Assembly: GCA_003663325.1 (NCBI GenBank) | Contig: QMZT01000008.1 | Location: 1 to 39,399 of the forward strand | Direction of reading: 5' to 3' | Source of the DNA: Candidatus Aenigmatarchaeota archaeon | GTDB lineage: Archaea > Aenigmatarchaeota > Aenigmatarchaeia > QMZP01 > QMZT01 | DNA: 39,399 nucleotides | Part shown: one piece after another, positions 5,988-16,400 of the stretch | Layout of the letters: each line of letters starts with the position of its first letter | How positions within the stretch are numbered: position 1 is the stretch's first letter | Notes under the pieces: model-generated | Told to the model about the DNA's origin: nothing | Seen by the model: the letters and a program-made list of their open reading frames with translations, nothing else | The model's database searches: none | Made by a program: the position numbers and the translations under genes

Positions 5988-7535
5988 ATGAAAAACAGAA
6001 AATTACTTTTTGGGTTTTTAGCAATTATTATGTTAGCTACTATATGTGGTGTCTGGTTTTCATTAGACAAGATTACCCGATGTGCTCTTATTTACGGAAA
6101 GAATATCTGCAATTTCTACGCTATGATGGATATTGCTAACAATAATCCTTCAATCTCAGATTTTGATAAAATGATGGATTTATGCATAGACATGAGTGAT
6201 GTCCCTAAAAAAGATGGTTGTTTTGAATATGTCGCACAAACCATTGCTCCAATAGATATAAATAAAGCAAAAGAAGCCTGTGATGAAATTAAAGGATTTG
6301 ATGGTGTAAAGAGTAGAGAAATTTGCTACAACAGAATATTACAAGCAATAGTTGAAAAGATCGTGTTTTACGAAAATGGTAGACAAGAAATTATAAACCT
6401 AAAATCCGAAAAAGGAAAAGGAATAGCGAGTTTACTTACTCGCAAACTTCATGAACTAAATCTACAAGCAACATGTGTTTTTAGCGAAGAAGATATTCGG
6501 GAAATAAAGCAAAAAGACAGAGTTATAGAGTTAATTTTCAAGAAACCCATAGATATTACAATTTCACAATGGATTGAGCCAGAAGAAAGATACCATATTC
6601 CGACAGATGAAAAGGGTTACAGAATTTTGGAGAATGTTAAAACTGCCATATTTATTTTGGAGGATAATCAAGAAAGAGGATTGGAAGCACATATTTTAAT
6701 TGGTCATGGAGTTGAAGGAAGAACAGGTTACAGTTGCTGGGCAATAAATATCAAAAAAGAAGGAAAACCAGAATTAGATAAAAGTTGGATTGACGGGATA
6801 AACAGGCTAATAAAAACTGAATCTGAAGAGGAAAAACCTGAAATAACTTTAATCTCTGTCTATGACAACTATCAAGTAAATTCAGAACTTAAAACAGCCT
6901 GGGGCTTTGCTACTATAATAAAAACTCCTAAGGAGTTGATACTTTTTGATACTGGAGGAGACTCAAAAATTTTGCTTTCAAATATGAAAAAATTAGGTAT
7001 CAACCTCACTTCAATCAAGAAGGTAGTTATTTCTCATATTCATAATGACCATTTAGGAGGATTGGAAGGTTTTTTAGAGAGAAACAGTAATGTGACTGTC
7101 TTTATTCCAAGTTCATTTCCTCAATCTATTAAAAATATGATAGTCGAAAATGGAGCAAAATTCGTAGAGATTTCAGCTCCAAGAAAAATTTCTGATTTTA
7201 TTTACATAACTGGAGAACTTTATGGACCTCCGAAAGAGCAATCTCTGATTATTGATTCAAAAAAGGGATTAGTAATTATTACAGGCTGTGCTCATCCCGG
7301 AATTGTGAATATTGTAAAGAAAGCCAAAGAATTGATGAAAAGAGATAAAGTATATTTAGTTTTGGGAGGATTTCACCATCCTCCTCTATCTTGCGTTAAA
7401 GAACTTAAAGAATTGGGAGTAGAGAAGGTTGCACCATCTCATTGCACAGGTGATTTAGTAAGAGAGGCTTTCAGAAAGGAATATAAGGGAAATTTTATTG
7501 AGTATGGAGTGGGAAAAATTATTGAAATTAAGTAA
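5988..7535 (+). CDS. Membrane-anchored multidomain MBL-fold protein
   Basis: A 515-residue protein from the ATG at 5988 (the TTG at 5973 in the same frame lies in promoter-like sequence). An N-terminal anchor or signal (KLLFGFLAIIMLATICGVWF, 5-24) precedes a helical cysteine-containing region (C20, C32, C41, C66, C78, C98, C113), then a domain at about 140-270 with AHILIGH and YSCWAI, a pattern I associate with archaeal lipoproteins and secreted proteins. Residues ~286-515 are a metallo-beta-lactamase domain: ILFDTGG, SHIHNDHLGG (H350, H352, D354, H355), GCAHPG, GGFHHP and PSHCTG. It is a longer paralogue of the 2495-3133 product. A cysteine in the N-terminal hydrophobic segment (C20) could be lipidated. 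The catalytic domain is predicted to lie outside the cytoplasm, which is unusual for this branch. Confidence 0.8.
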   Translation: MKNRKLLFGFLAIIMLATICGVWFSLDKITRCALIYGKNICNFYAMMDIANNNPSISDFDKMMDLCIDMSDVPKKDGCFEYVAQTIAPIDINKAKEACDEIKGFDGVKSREICYNRILQAIVEKIVFYENGRQEIINLKSEKGKGIASLLTRKLHELNLQATCVFSEEDIREIKQKDRVIELIFKKPIDITISQWIEPEERYHIPTDEKGYRILENVKTAIFILEDNQERGLEAHILIGHGVEGRTGYSCWAINIKKEGKPELDKSWIDGINRLIKTESEEEKPEITLISVYDNYQVNSELKTAWGFATIIKTPKELILFDTGGDSKILLSNMKKLGINLTSIKKVVISHIHNDHLGGLEGFLERNSNVTVFIPSSFPQSIKNMIVENGAKFVEISAPRKISDFIYITGELYGPPKEQSLIIDSKKGLVIITGCAHPGIVNIVKKAKELMKRDKVYLVLGGFHHPPLSCVKELKELGVEKVAPSHCTGDLVREAFRKEYKGNFIEYGVGKIIEIK

Positions 7536-7555
7536 AATAAGATGTACCAATTTGC

Positions 7556-7745
7556 ACTTCGCCTAACGTATCAGATTAACCAAAGTCCCGAAGGGATTTG
7601 GGTGAGCGAGGGTTTAAGCGTAAGACCCGAGCAAAGCTTAATCTCCTGTTGCGCGAAGTTTCGCCGAGCCGAAAATTTAGAGCTTCTACCCGTCGCAACA
7701 CACCATTTCCCGCAATGTTTTCGGGAAATTTTGCGAAGCTTTTTT
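7556..7745. repeat. Two adjacent nested inverted repeats between convergent genes
   Basis: No gene is seen between 7536 and 7768; a 70-codon open frame here is accounted for by the repeats. The first element has imperfect arms at 7556-7579 (ACTTCGC..AAC....AGATTAA) and 7638-7659 (TTAATCT...GTT..GCGAAGT), enclosing a TCCC-GAA-GGGA hairpin (7586-7596) and GGGT/ACCC arms. The second has AGCTTC (7681-7686) against GAAGCT (7735-7740) and, inside, TTTCCCG (7706-7712) against CGGGAAA (7722-7728), followed by a T run (7739-7745). The base composition is G/C-richer than its surroundings. It may be a bidirectional terminator, a MITE-like element or an RNA. Confidence 0.6.
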
Positions 7746-7768
7746 AATTTTTAATTTCCCGATAATTT

Positions 7769-10555
7769 TTAAGTTTCGTATCTCTCTATCTCCCAATACC
7801 TCTTCGTCCTTACATACTCTCGCTCTGCTCGCATTATTTCCATTATTAGTTCATCTCCGCTCTTCATCTTTGCAAGTATGCGCTTTGCTGTAGCCACGCC
7901 AACCCCCCTACCAGCCATAGCTATTACCGCTTGCTTACCATAGGTTATCGTTAGGGTTGCAGACTCCAAAAGCTCGGTAAGCATTCTGTCTTCTTCTTTG
8001 TTTAGCTTTTTACCCCTGAGGTATTTCTCCAGCACCTTTACCTTCTCCTCCTCCCACGGCTTAACAATACCTATAAGTTTTGCCCCGCATTTTGGACACT
8101 TTATATCTTGCGGAACATCTCTTGCTATAACATGCTCTATATACCTTGCACAGTTAAAGCACACAAGCATTAGTTTTGTATCCATGATTCTTTTTTTAAA
8201 TACATCAAAGATTTCACTTTCCATTGAGGGTGTAGTAACAAGTTCAAACCTAGCCTCTATACCAATGGTTGCTAGGGGTGATAAACCTTTTTTAACAAAA
8301 ATTCCCATTTGCCCACATCTTATCTTTTTTATAATCTCCATCGCACCCTCAACATCCATCTTTTCTGTAAATATCTCATTCAATGTTTCCTTAAATGGTA
8401 TGTCGCTCTGGTAAACATCAACCAGCTTCCTTATATAACCTTTCCCATAACTTGCATCCCTTTTTATTATTCCCATACGTTTTGCTACATGTGTAAAACG
8501 CCACATGAAAAGCTCTGAGTTCTTCATGTGCATCGCAAGCAACTGCTTTACTATGCTTAAATCAACACTTTTTAATACCTCTGCTACCATCTCCTCATTC
8601 CCCCTCTGCAGGCGCAAAATAATTCTGTAAGGGTCACTTTCCATTACCACTGAGCCAATCTTTGGTGTTAAAAGGAATGCTATGATCTTGCCAAGTGCCT
8701 CATTAACCATACTCCCATTGCAGGAATGTATAACCACATAATCCCCTTCCCCTTCAATATAAACAGCTTGCTCATCTGGAATAAAGCTATACTTTACCTG
8801 CCTTTTCATGATATCCAGCATACTATTAAAGGCGTGAATGTCTATGCTGTAATGCTCTTTCATATACCTGTACATATCTTCTTTATCTTTTTCCTCAGCA
8901 ATCCATTTCCCAAGTAAGCGTCTTATTTTTCCCACCTCCATGGCAACATTAGCATGGACAGGTATAAGTTCGCCAATCCATGCAGGTATGCTCGCCTCCC
9001 TGCCAGTATATGGCTCTACCATAACGCTTTGCTCTCTAACATCCACCACCCTCCAAGCCTGTCCTTTAACTATAAACCTGGCGTTGGGAAGGCAATATAT
9101 ATTCACAAATTCCTCATCCAGTGTTGCAACTTCTTTGCCGCTTACTATATCCACAACCTTGTATGTTTTTGTATCTGGTATGGTGGAAAGGTTTTCGTAG
9201 TAGTATTTCCATAACCCACGCCTTGCTCTTATCCACGCTTCCTTTCCTTCCTCAAACATGCTTATAAGCCTTACCTCTCTCATAAAGCTGCATACATCCA
9301 TAACCTCTTCAATTTTTATATCGTTGTAAGGATAGGCATGCTTAACTACATCCCACACCTTCCTAACGCTTAGCTTGGAATACTCCATAAGCAAGCCAGC
9401 TATTTGGTGCATAAGCACGTCCATAGCCTTTTTATATATTATTGTTGGCTCTAACATGTTTTTCTTCGCAAGCCCTGCTATTGCAGCTGATTCAAAACAA
9501 TCATCGCCATGCTTTGTTATTATTACGCCTTTTGAAACCATCTCCACTTTGTGACCACTCCTTCCACTTCTCTGCAAAAATTTGGATACTTGGCGAGGGG
9601 AGAAGTATTGGATAACGAGATCAACGCTTCCAATATCTATACCCAATTCTAAGCTGGAAGTACATACTAACGCTTTAATTTTGCCCTCTTTAAAAAGCCT
9701 CTCCCCTGCCACCCTTACATCCCTTGATAAAGAGGAATGGTGCGTTTCTATAGGGAATTGGCTTAGCGTTCTTAAGCGCGCAGACAAAAACTCCGCCTGC
9801 TCTCTTGTATTTGTAAAAATCAGCACGGAGTTATGCCTAGCTACAAGTCTTTCGATAATCTCTACATCACTCTTACCATCGCTGGTAGAAATAACACTAA
9901 CACATACCCTTTTCTTTTCGGTAACATCCACAATTACACAATCTTTATTGGGAGAAATAAATTTTGCTACCTCTTGCTTATCCCTTATAGTCGCTGAAAT
10001 CCCTATAATCTGAAAATCCCCAGCAAGCATCTTAAGCCTTTCTAAGCCAATAGCCAACTGAGCACCTCTCTTATTGCCAACAAGCTCATGAACTTCATCA
10101 ATTATTACCCATTTAACGTTTGCTAAATGTTTCCTCAATTGCTTACCCACAAGCATTGCTTGCAACGTTTCTGGCGTGATAATAAACATATCTGCAGGGT
10201 TTGCAGCTTGCATGCCTCTCTCATACCTACCCGTATCGCCATGCCTTACACTTACCTCAAACCCCAGGCGCTCTGACCACCATAATATGCGGGAAAGCAT
10301 ATCTCTATTAAGGCTTCTTAATGGTGTTATGTAAAGAATACTTATTGGTTTCAATCTTTCTCTTTCCCTTAAAAATCTGTCAAATACTGGCAATAGCACA
10401 GCCTCTGTCTTACCAACACCTGTTGGCGCAATGAGAAGTGTGTTGCGATTGCTAACTATATGCTCAAAACTTTCTATTTGTGCGAGGGTAGGCTTTTTGA
10501 ACCCCCTCTCCTTCAACGCATTCCTTATTTCCCTTGAAAGGTTTCCCCATACCAT
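7769..10555 (-). CDS. Lhr-like superfamily 2 DNA/RNA helicase
   Basis: A 928-residue ATP-dependent helicase of the archaeal Lhr type, thought to act in DNA repair or recombination. Order of motifs: Q-like KPTLAQIESF (21-30), Walker A PTGVGKT (44-50), TPLRSLNRDM (Ia), DEVH (153-156), SAT (187-189), and the second RecA domain with CTSSLELGIDIG and QRSGRSGH (motif VI). The long C-terminal half, about 500 residues, is typical of Lhr. Near the end there is a zinc ribbon (C799, C802, C820, C823) and a helix-hairpin-helix-like AMAGRGVGVATAKRIL. The length is normal for archaeal Lhr. It lies 30 bases after the isomerase gene on the same strand, so the two are probably co-transcribed. Confidence 0.9.
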   Translation of the reverse strand: MVWGNLSREIRNALKERGFKKPTLAQIESFEHIVSNRNTLLIAPTGVGKTEAVLLPVFDRFLRERERLKPISILYITPLRSLNRDMLSRILWWSERLGFEVSVRHGDTGRYERGMQAANPADMFIITPETLQAMLVGKQLRKHLANVKWVIIDEVHELVGNKRGAQLAIGLERLKMLAGDFQIIGISATIRDKQEVAKFISPNKDCVIVDVTEKKRVCVSVISTSDGKSDVEIIERLVARHNSVLIFTNTREQAEFLSARLRTLSQFPIETHHSSLSRDVRVAGERLFKEGKIKALVCTSSLELGIDIGSVDLVIQYFSPRQVSKFLQRSGRSGHKVEMVSKGVIITKHGDDCFESAAIAGLAKKNMLEPTIIYKKAMDVLMHQIAGLLMEYSKLSVRKVWDVVKHAYPYNDIKIEEVMDVCSFMREVRLISMFEEGKEAWIRARRGLWKYYYENLSTIPDTKTYKVVDIVSGKEVATLDEEFVNIYCLPNARFIVKGQAWRVVDVREQSVMVEPYTGREASIPAWIGELIPVHANVAMEVGKIRRLLGKWIAEEKDKEDMYRYMKEHYSIDIHAFNSMLDIMKRQVKYSFIPDEQAVYIEGEGDYVVIHSCNGSMVNEALGKIIAFLLTPKIGSVVMESDPYRIILRLQRGNEEMVAEVLKSVDLSIVKQLLAMHMKNSELFMWRFTHVAKRMGIIKRDASYGKGYIRKLVDVYQSDIPFKETLNEIFTEKMDVEGAMEIIKKIRCGQMGIFVKKGLSPLATIGIEARFELVTTPSMESEIFDVFKKRIMDTKLMLVCFNCARYIEHVIARDVPQDIKCPKCGAKLIGIVKPWEEEKVKVLEKYLRGKKLNKEEDRMLTELLESATLTITYGKQAVIAMAGRGVGVATAKRILAKMKSGDELIMEIMRAEREYVRTKRYWEIERYET

Positions 10556-10585
10556 AAAGAGATAATTAGAAAGAAGGAATAAATG

Positions 10586-11644
10586 CTATTTCCCTCTTTC
10601 CCCTACATATTTCTTTAGCTTGCTTATAAGCTTGGTTTCTGTTGGATCTACACCATTTAGAAGGCCCAAATATATGCTGGCGAAATCAAGAAGGTAAATA
10701 ACGCTGAACATCTTCTCCACCAAATTCTTACCTTCTGCCTCTATCTCGATGATCCTGCCTCCGGCCCTTTTAATAACATTTTCTGTAAACTCTATCCTTT
10801 TCTTTAACTTTTCGTTTTCAAGCTCACCATCTCTTATAAAAATAACACAGAAATTCCTACCCATGCTTGCTCGCCAACCCAGAATTGAGTTGTGGTTCAA
10901 CTCTGGCAATACCTCGCTAAAGGCTTGAATCTTTGAATTCTCGTTGAATTGTGTTTTTGCCCTGTAAGCGACCGCTGTATATGGGTGAAATGAATATATA
11001 ACAGGTATCCTGCCCTTTACAGCTAGCGCTATTCTTTTTGCCTCATTCTCGCTGCTTCCCCTTGAGAAACCCAACCTTTTCTTTAAAGAAGAGAGCATAT
11101 CTATTAGGGATTCAAAATCAACAGAAATCATTTTAGATTTTTCAGCAAGAACAAGCAAGGGGAACAAAAGATAAGGCAATGCAGAGCGGGGAGGCATACC
11201 TTCAGGTACTTTAACAAAACACTTTCCCCATTTTCTGCACAGTTCCTCCAAAATCCCGTTAGAACTTATGCCAACAAGCTCGATACCTCTTTCATATGCC
11301 TCATTAACGCATGATATCGTTTCCTCTGTATTACCCGAGTAGCTTATTGCTATAAGAAAATAATCCTTATCTATATATACAGGTAATTTGTAATCTCTCA
11401 CCACTTCAACCCTTTTGTTTACTAAGCATCTAAATATATCACCACTGATAGCCGAGCCTCCCATCCCACAAACAGCTATACATTCCCTATCTATCCTGAC
11501 CCCTTTAAGAGCTGTTCTTGCTATTCTTAACGCATTCTTGCTATGCTCAGGAATATTTTCAACAATATTATATATACCACTGTCCATTAAGAGCGTGTGC
11601 TCATCATCCAATATATTGGCTTTGCCTGCTCTACTATCTTGCAT
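10586..11644 (-). CDS. Bifunctional phosphoglucose/phosphomannose isomerase
   Basis: A 352-residue SIS-domain enzyme interconverting fructose 6-phosphate with glucose 6-phosphate or mannose 6-phosphate. The first SIS domain shows GMGGSAISGD (60-69) and SYSGNTEET (101-109), the phosphate-binding loops; EGMPPRSALPYLL follows as in the archaeal bifunctional family, and ELNHNSILGW carries the glutamate and histidine expected in the active site. The length matches characterised members (about 300-330) with a short N-terminal addition. It heads a minus-strand pair with the helicase and is divergent from the M48 protease, with a 34-base shared promoter region. The enzyme could feed mannose units to surface glycans, which suits the many N-glycosylation sequons downstream; that link is speculation. 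Confidence 0.9.
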   Translation of the reverse strand: MQDSRAGKANILDDEHTLLMDSGIYNIVENIPEHSKNALRIARTALKGVRIDRECIAVCGMGGSAISGDIFRCLVNKRVEVVRDYKLPVYIDKDYFLIAISYSGNTEETISCVNEAYERGIELVGISSNGILEELCRKWGKCFVKVPEGMPPRSALPYLLFPLLVLAEKSKMISVDFESLIDMLSSLKKRLGFSRGSSENEAKRIALAVKGRIPVIYSFHPYTAVAYRAKTQFNENSKIQAFSEVLPELNHNSILGWRASMGRNFCVIFIRDGELENEKLKKRIEFTENVIKRAGGRIIEIEAEGKNLVEKMFSVIYLLDFASIYLGLLNGVDPTETKLISKLKKYVGERGK

Positions 11645-11678
11645 AATCTAATTTAAAATAGAACAAATAAAAATAAAG
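11645..11678. promoter_or_regulatory. Divergent promoter region
   Basis: For the plus-strand protease, AATTTAAAAT (about 11649-11658) lies some 25 bases before the ATG at 11679. For the minus-strand isomerase, CTTTATTTTTATTTG (read on the minus strand, about 11662-11677) is centred some 26 bases before the ATG at 11644. Both spacings predict leaderless transcripts. No ribosome site is seen on either side. Confidence 0.5.
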
Positions 11679-13343
11679 ATGGTAAGAAATCTTGCTATTG
11701 CATCTGTATTCACCCTCTCCCTGCTCTTTGCTATGCTTCTCGCTGTGCTACTCACCGCTTTCTATGCCCTGGGTTACGTAAACTGGGTATTTCTCATCTC
11801 TGCCACCCTGATTATAAACTTCCTTATGTGGTTTCTCTCTCCATACATAGGCGATTTTACCAATCAAATCTTCTATAAAGCAAGGTTTATTGGTATAGAA
11901 GGGTTAAGAGATAAGAATAGAAATGTTGCAGAGCTTGTTGAAAAGATTTGTATGGAAAATAAAATAAAGATTCCCAAGATTGGATACATTGCTGATGATA
12001 ACCCACAAGCCTTTACTTATGGTTCAACAAGAAACAATGCGAGGATAATATTTACTGAAGGTATTTTTACCTATCTTGATGAAGAAGAGATTAAGGCTGT
12101 ATTTGCTCACGAGCTTGGGCATATCGTGCATAGAGATTTTATAGTAATGGCCATAGCATCCACTATTCTGCAATTGCTCTATGAGCTCTATTGGATACTT
12201 ACAAGAAGCGCTAGTAGTAACAGGGGAAAAGGAAAGGGATATGTAGTTATTGTAGGTATAATTTCATACGTATTTTACATGATAGGAAGTTACATCCTTC
12301 TATACCTCTCGCGTGTAAGAGAATACTATGCTGATGAATTCTCTGCAAAGGCAACGGGCAATCCAAACACACTAGCTCATGCACTGGTAAAAATAGCTTA
12401 TGGAATAATAGCTAAGCCAGATAAGCCAGAAGAGATGCGGTTAATGGCTTCAACGAGGGCAATGGGTATAACGGATTATAAGTTATCAAAGGGGCTTGGA
12501 TTAATCTATGCGAATGCAAACATACATGGAAAGGATATAAATGAGTATATAAAGAGGGCATTGCTTTATGATCTTAAAAACCCGTGGGCATTCTTTATTG
12601 AGCTAGGTTCCACACACCCACTTACAGGAAAGAGGATAGAAAGGCTTTCAAGGCTTGCAAAACTAGCAGGAATAAGTCCATTCGTAGATTTCAGCATGGT
12701 GGAAAGTGGCATGGAAATAGATAGAAGCAGGCTCTATAAAGGCTTTATAAAGGATGTGATAGTAAAATATCTCCCCTTCATAACAATTTCTTTGCTTGGC
12801 ATAGCCATATTTTTAGCTTTTATCCTGCTTCCGGCCCTATTTATACATCTTGCTGTATTTTGGCTAATTGGACTATTTATTGCTTTATTTGGGATATCGA
12901 TAATGCTCCAAACCGCATATAAATATAAAGAGGGGCTGTTTGAGAAAAAGAATGTGCTCGAGCTTATGGCAGATATCTACGCCTCCCCTATAAAGGGCAG
13001 ACCTGTTGAGTTGGAAGGCAAGATAATAGGTAGGGGGCAGGCTGGTTATATATTCTCCGAAGATATGATGCTTCAGGATAATACAGGACTTATCTACCTC
13101 AATTATGAAAGCTTGCTTCCGTTTCTTGGAAATCTTTTCTTTGCCTGGAAAAAGGTGGATAAGCTTGTGGGAAGGGAGGTAAAGGTTAAAGGATGGTTTA
13201 TTAGGGGGATGCGACCATTATTGGAAATGAAAGAGCTTGAGCATAAAGAAGGTATTATAAAAGGGAGGGTAAGAGCTATAGGTATGTTGAGTGGAGGGAT
13301 ATTTCTAATCTTAGGGATAGCAATGCTTATCACTTTTCTATAA
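11679..13343 (+). CDS. M48 family (HtpX-like) membrane metalloprotease with C-terminal OB-like domain
   Basis: A 554-residue zinc protease, expected in the cytoplasmic membrane with its active site facing the cytosol, for quality control of membrane proteins. Two N-terminal membrane segments (about 5-30 and 37-57) precede the catalytic domain: HELGH at 144-148 and REYYADEFSA, whose E215 is the probable third zinc ligand. More membrane segments lie at about 188-212 and 365-408. Residues ~430-520 form a beta-rich domain (EGKIIGRGQAGYIFSED, VGREVKVKGWFIRG) that resembles an OB or NfeD-like fold, and a last hydrophobic helix closes the protein. HtpX proper is about 290 residues, so the C-terminal ~250 residues are an addition known from other archaeal members. 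Confidence 0.88.
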   Translation: MVRNLAIASVFTLSLLFAMLLAVLLTAFYALGYVNWVFLISATLIINFLMWFLSPYIGDFTNQIFYKARFIGIEGLRDKNRNVAELVEKICMENKIKIPKIGYIADDNPQAFTYGSTRNNARIIFTEGIFTYLDEEEIKAVFAHELGHIVHRDFIVMAIASTILQLLYELYWILTRSASSNRGKGKGYVVIVGIISYVFYMIGSYILLYLSRVREYYADEFSAKATGNPNTLAHALVKIAYGIIAKPDKPEEMRLMASTRAMGITDYKLSKGLGLIYANANIHGKDINEYIKRALLYDLKNPWAFFIELGSTHPLTGKRIERLSRLAKLAGISPFVDFSMVESGMEIDRSRLYKGFIKDVIVKYLPFITISLLGIAIFLAFILLPALFIHLAVFWLIGLFIALFGISIMLQTAYKYKEGLFEKKNVLELMADIYASPIKGRPVELEGKIIGRGQAGYIFSEDMMLQDNTGLIYLNYESLLPFLGNLFFAWKKVDKLVGREVKVKGWFIRGMRPLLEMKELEHKEGIIKGRVRAIGMLSGGIFLILGIAMLITFL

Positions 13344-13368
13344 TTTTATCATCACATAGTAAAAGCTC

Positions 13369-13379
13369 ATATATTTAAA
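13369..13379 (+). promoter_or_regulatory. TATA box of the giant surface-protein gene
   Basis: ATATATTTAAA sits about 28 bases before the ATG at 13403, the spacing for a leaderless archaeal transcript. No ribosome site precedes the ATG. Confidence 0.5.
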
Positions 13380-13402
13380 CTACCTGAAAAACATTAATAT
13401 AT

Positions 13403-16400
13403 ATGAGGCAATCTATATTGCTGATAATAACTTTTGCAGTATTTGTAACGCTTGTTTTGCCTGCTAACGTAAGTGCTCTTTTTGCGTACATTGATAAATA
13501 TGAATATAAGATAAATGAGAGCATGATTATAAAGGTAAACAGCACATCAACAAGCAATATATCTGCTGAAATAACAGGCACACAGAATGCAAGCTTTGAA
13601 ATACCTGGCAGTATAGGAATGATAGAGTACAGCTATTTGCTTTCCCTCCCTTCTGGTACATATACATTAACACTCAAGCAAGGTAGTGATTCAGTAAGCG
13701 TAGAATTTAAGATAGTTAAATCACGAAAATTTATGAAGGCAAGGCTTATAGGTGACGGTAATGTTATTTTTGTTGATACGAGTAATGAAATAACAGCTGG
13801 CAATGAGTTTGGAGGCAACTTTACAGAGCTTTTAACGCTCAGCAAATCAAAGAAGTTACACTATGGGGTGGTACAAAATCTTGATGGAAAGAACTACTCT
13901 TTTGTATTGGTGGATGAGAGCAGGCCAGGCATTTATGATTCGATATGGGTTGATGATGATAAGCTTTTCCTTCTTTACAATTCTAGTGAGGATAGTGCAG
14001 AGAAGGATATGGTGGAAACAAGGTATACAATAGGAGAGAAATTTTTAAAGAAATACGTATTTATTGATACAGAGGTAGAAAGTGGTAATAAGTTAATAAT
14101 TACACCACTCTTGAATCGCACGTATTTTAGTAAAGGAGATATTGCACATTTCCTTGTGACAATTACCAATGAAAGCGCCCATTTCCTTCCAAATCAATCC
14201 TTTATCCTAAAAATTTTTGATGACAAGGCAAAGGAGGTGTACAATTATTCAAATAGCACAAATAATAATGGTTACTTTGTGGTTGATTACCAAATACCAG
14301 CAAACTCACCTACTGGGGCATTTTTTGTTACGCTTAACGACACACCTACAGAAGTCTTTGTTGTTGAGAGCTTCAAACTATTTGTAAAAATAACAGACCT
14401 AAATAATAACCCATCCTACACTTTTGCTCCTAAATCAAAAATAAAGATATGGGTTATAACCAAAGACTCAAATGATAACTTTTTCAACGCAACTACTCTT
14501 AGTGGTAAGATTTTTGAGCCGAAAGGAACAAGTGTGGTGCTCTCTTTCACACAGAGCGACACAGGCAGGTACTATGCGGAGTATAAAGCAATGGATAGCG
14601 GCAAGTATAAGGTTGTTGTAGAGGTCAGCGATGCCAGCGGGGATAAGCAAAAAATGGATGCCGCTTTTGAGGTACAGAAAATAAGCTTTATAGCAATGAC
14701 TGTAAATCCGAAATATATAGATGAGGCTGAAGCAGGGCCAGAGGTAATAATGATAAATACTTTTGCTCCTGGTTCAAGTGTAACTATAGCTACATTCATA
14801 AGGGATATAACAAAACTGTCTGGCGAAGGTGGGCCATGTGCAGGAAATGCGTGTATGGATATAAATTGTAGCAACAAGTATTACAAGCTCAAAGTGTTTG
14901 ATGATAAAAAGAATATGTATGATGTAAACTTTACTGTGATGAATATTAGTGCTCTATCTCAGATGTTTGGTAAAGAACCGCCAGAAGAGCCTGGGGTGGC
15001 TGGTCAATGCATTATACTTATATGGAATAACAATTCATGGATTAATACAACAGGCAACTATAAAGTTGATATAGAATTTAACCATCCTGTTTATGGCAAG
15101 CATTATGCTGGCGAGGCCTTTGGCATTCAATATCTTTATGCAACAGGCGGAATGGTTGATATGAAGGGTGATGAATTTACATTCATTGCTCCAAGCTCAA
15201 CAGCAAGAATAAAGCTAAAGATAAGGGATCTCATAACAGATGAATACATACCTGATAATAATATAATAAATGTTGAGATAACAGAGATGCGTAAAGAATG
15301 GCCTGAGTTTAAAGACGCACTTGGTGAAATGCAAGGCTATAACAAATCAATGCTTAATGAATCTGTTAATGGAAGCGTTATAACATTCTTCACACCACCA
15401 GAAGAAGGTTTCTATATAGCGCGTATAAGGTTCAAGGTTAATCTTAGCAGCAAAGGTATAATTGCAGAAGGTACAGGTACTGTTTTCTTTGAGCTTAAGA
15501 AATACTTTATTTGGGCAGAGCCAAAGGTAAGCGGGGATATGAAGATAATAGGGCAAGGAAGCAATATAACGCTGCAAGTTTACGTAATGGATATAGATAA
15601 GGCTGTTAGATATGGTAAAATGACACCAGAATGTACAGGTTGCTCCGGTTATGTTGTAACGGTTGAAAGATTAAGGAATGACCAGATATTCAAGGAATTT
15701 AAGAAGGGTTTGGACTTTAATGTTACAGATGGTGTAATAATAAACTCTACAAGCGGGGCTGAGGTTAAGATAGTGCCTGTTGGTAAGGGTTTACCAAGTG
15801 GATGGTATTCTGTAGATTTATCTGTGTATGATCCAGCCACAAACAAAAAGTACTATGGTTGGGGTTGGTTTGAGATAAGAAACTTTTTTGCATATGCAGT
15901 GCCCGTTAAGCCAATAGAGGGCCAAGCAGGGAATTACAGCATTGTTAAAACTGAATCGCTCAGCTATCCTACCACCAGTAATGTTTTGCTTGGTGTTATT
16001 GCCTTTAAGCCAGGTGGTGAGTTCCAACCACCATTGATACTAAATGTAGAGTCTGTGTCTATAGAGAGCATACAGAACTTTGCTACATGGCCGCCACAGG
16101 TAGTGGAAGAGAATAAATATAAATATAATGGGTTTGTTAGTAATGCCAGACTGTTTGATGAATCTGGATTTGAGATACCTGGAACAAAGATAATTAACAT
16201 AAGCTTTTACAATATGAAGAATGGCAATTATATGCTCAATTTGCTTGTTCAGGCAAGTGGTATGAAGGACATTGGTACGGGCATGCTTCAGTTCTCTAAC
16301 TATAATCTTAAATGGAATCTTGTACCAGAGGATAAGCTTTACGAGTGGCCAATAATCTATAGTCCAAGCGAGAATATGACATTTGAGTTTAATGCAACAG

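Noticed and set aside
7542-7754. 70-codon plus-strand open frame after the MBL gene
   Set aside because: It lies wholly in the nested inverted repeats; its composition follows the repeat arms and there is no ribosome site or promoter of its own.
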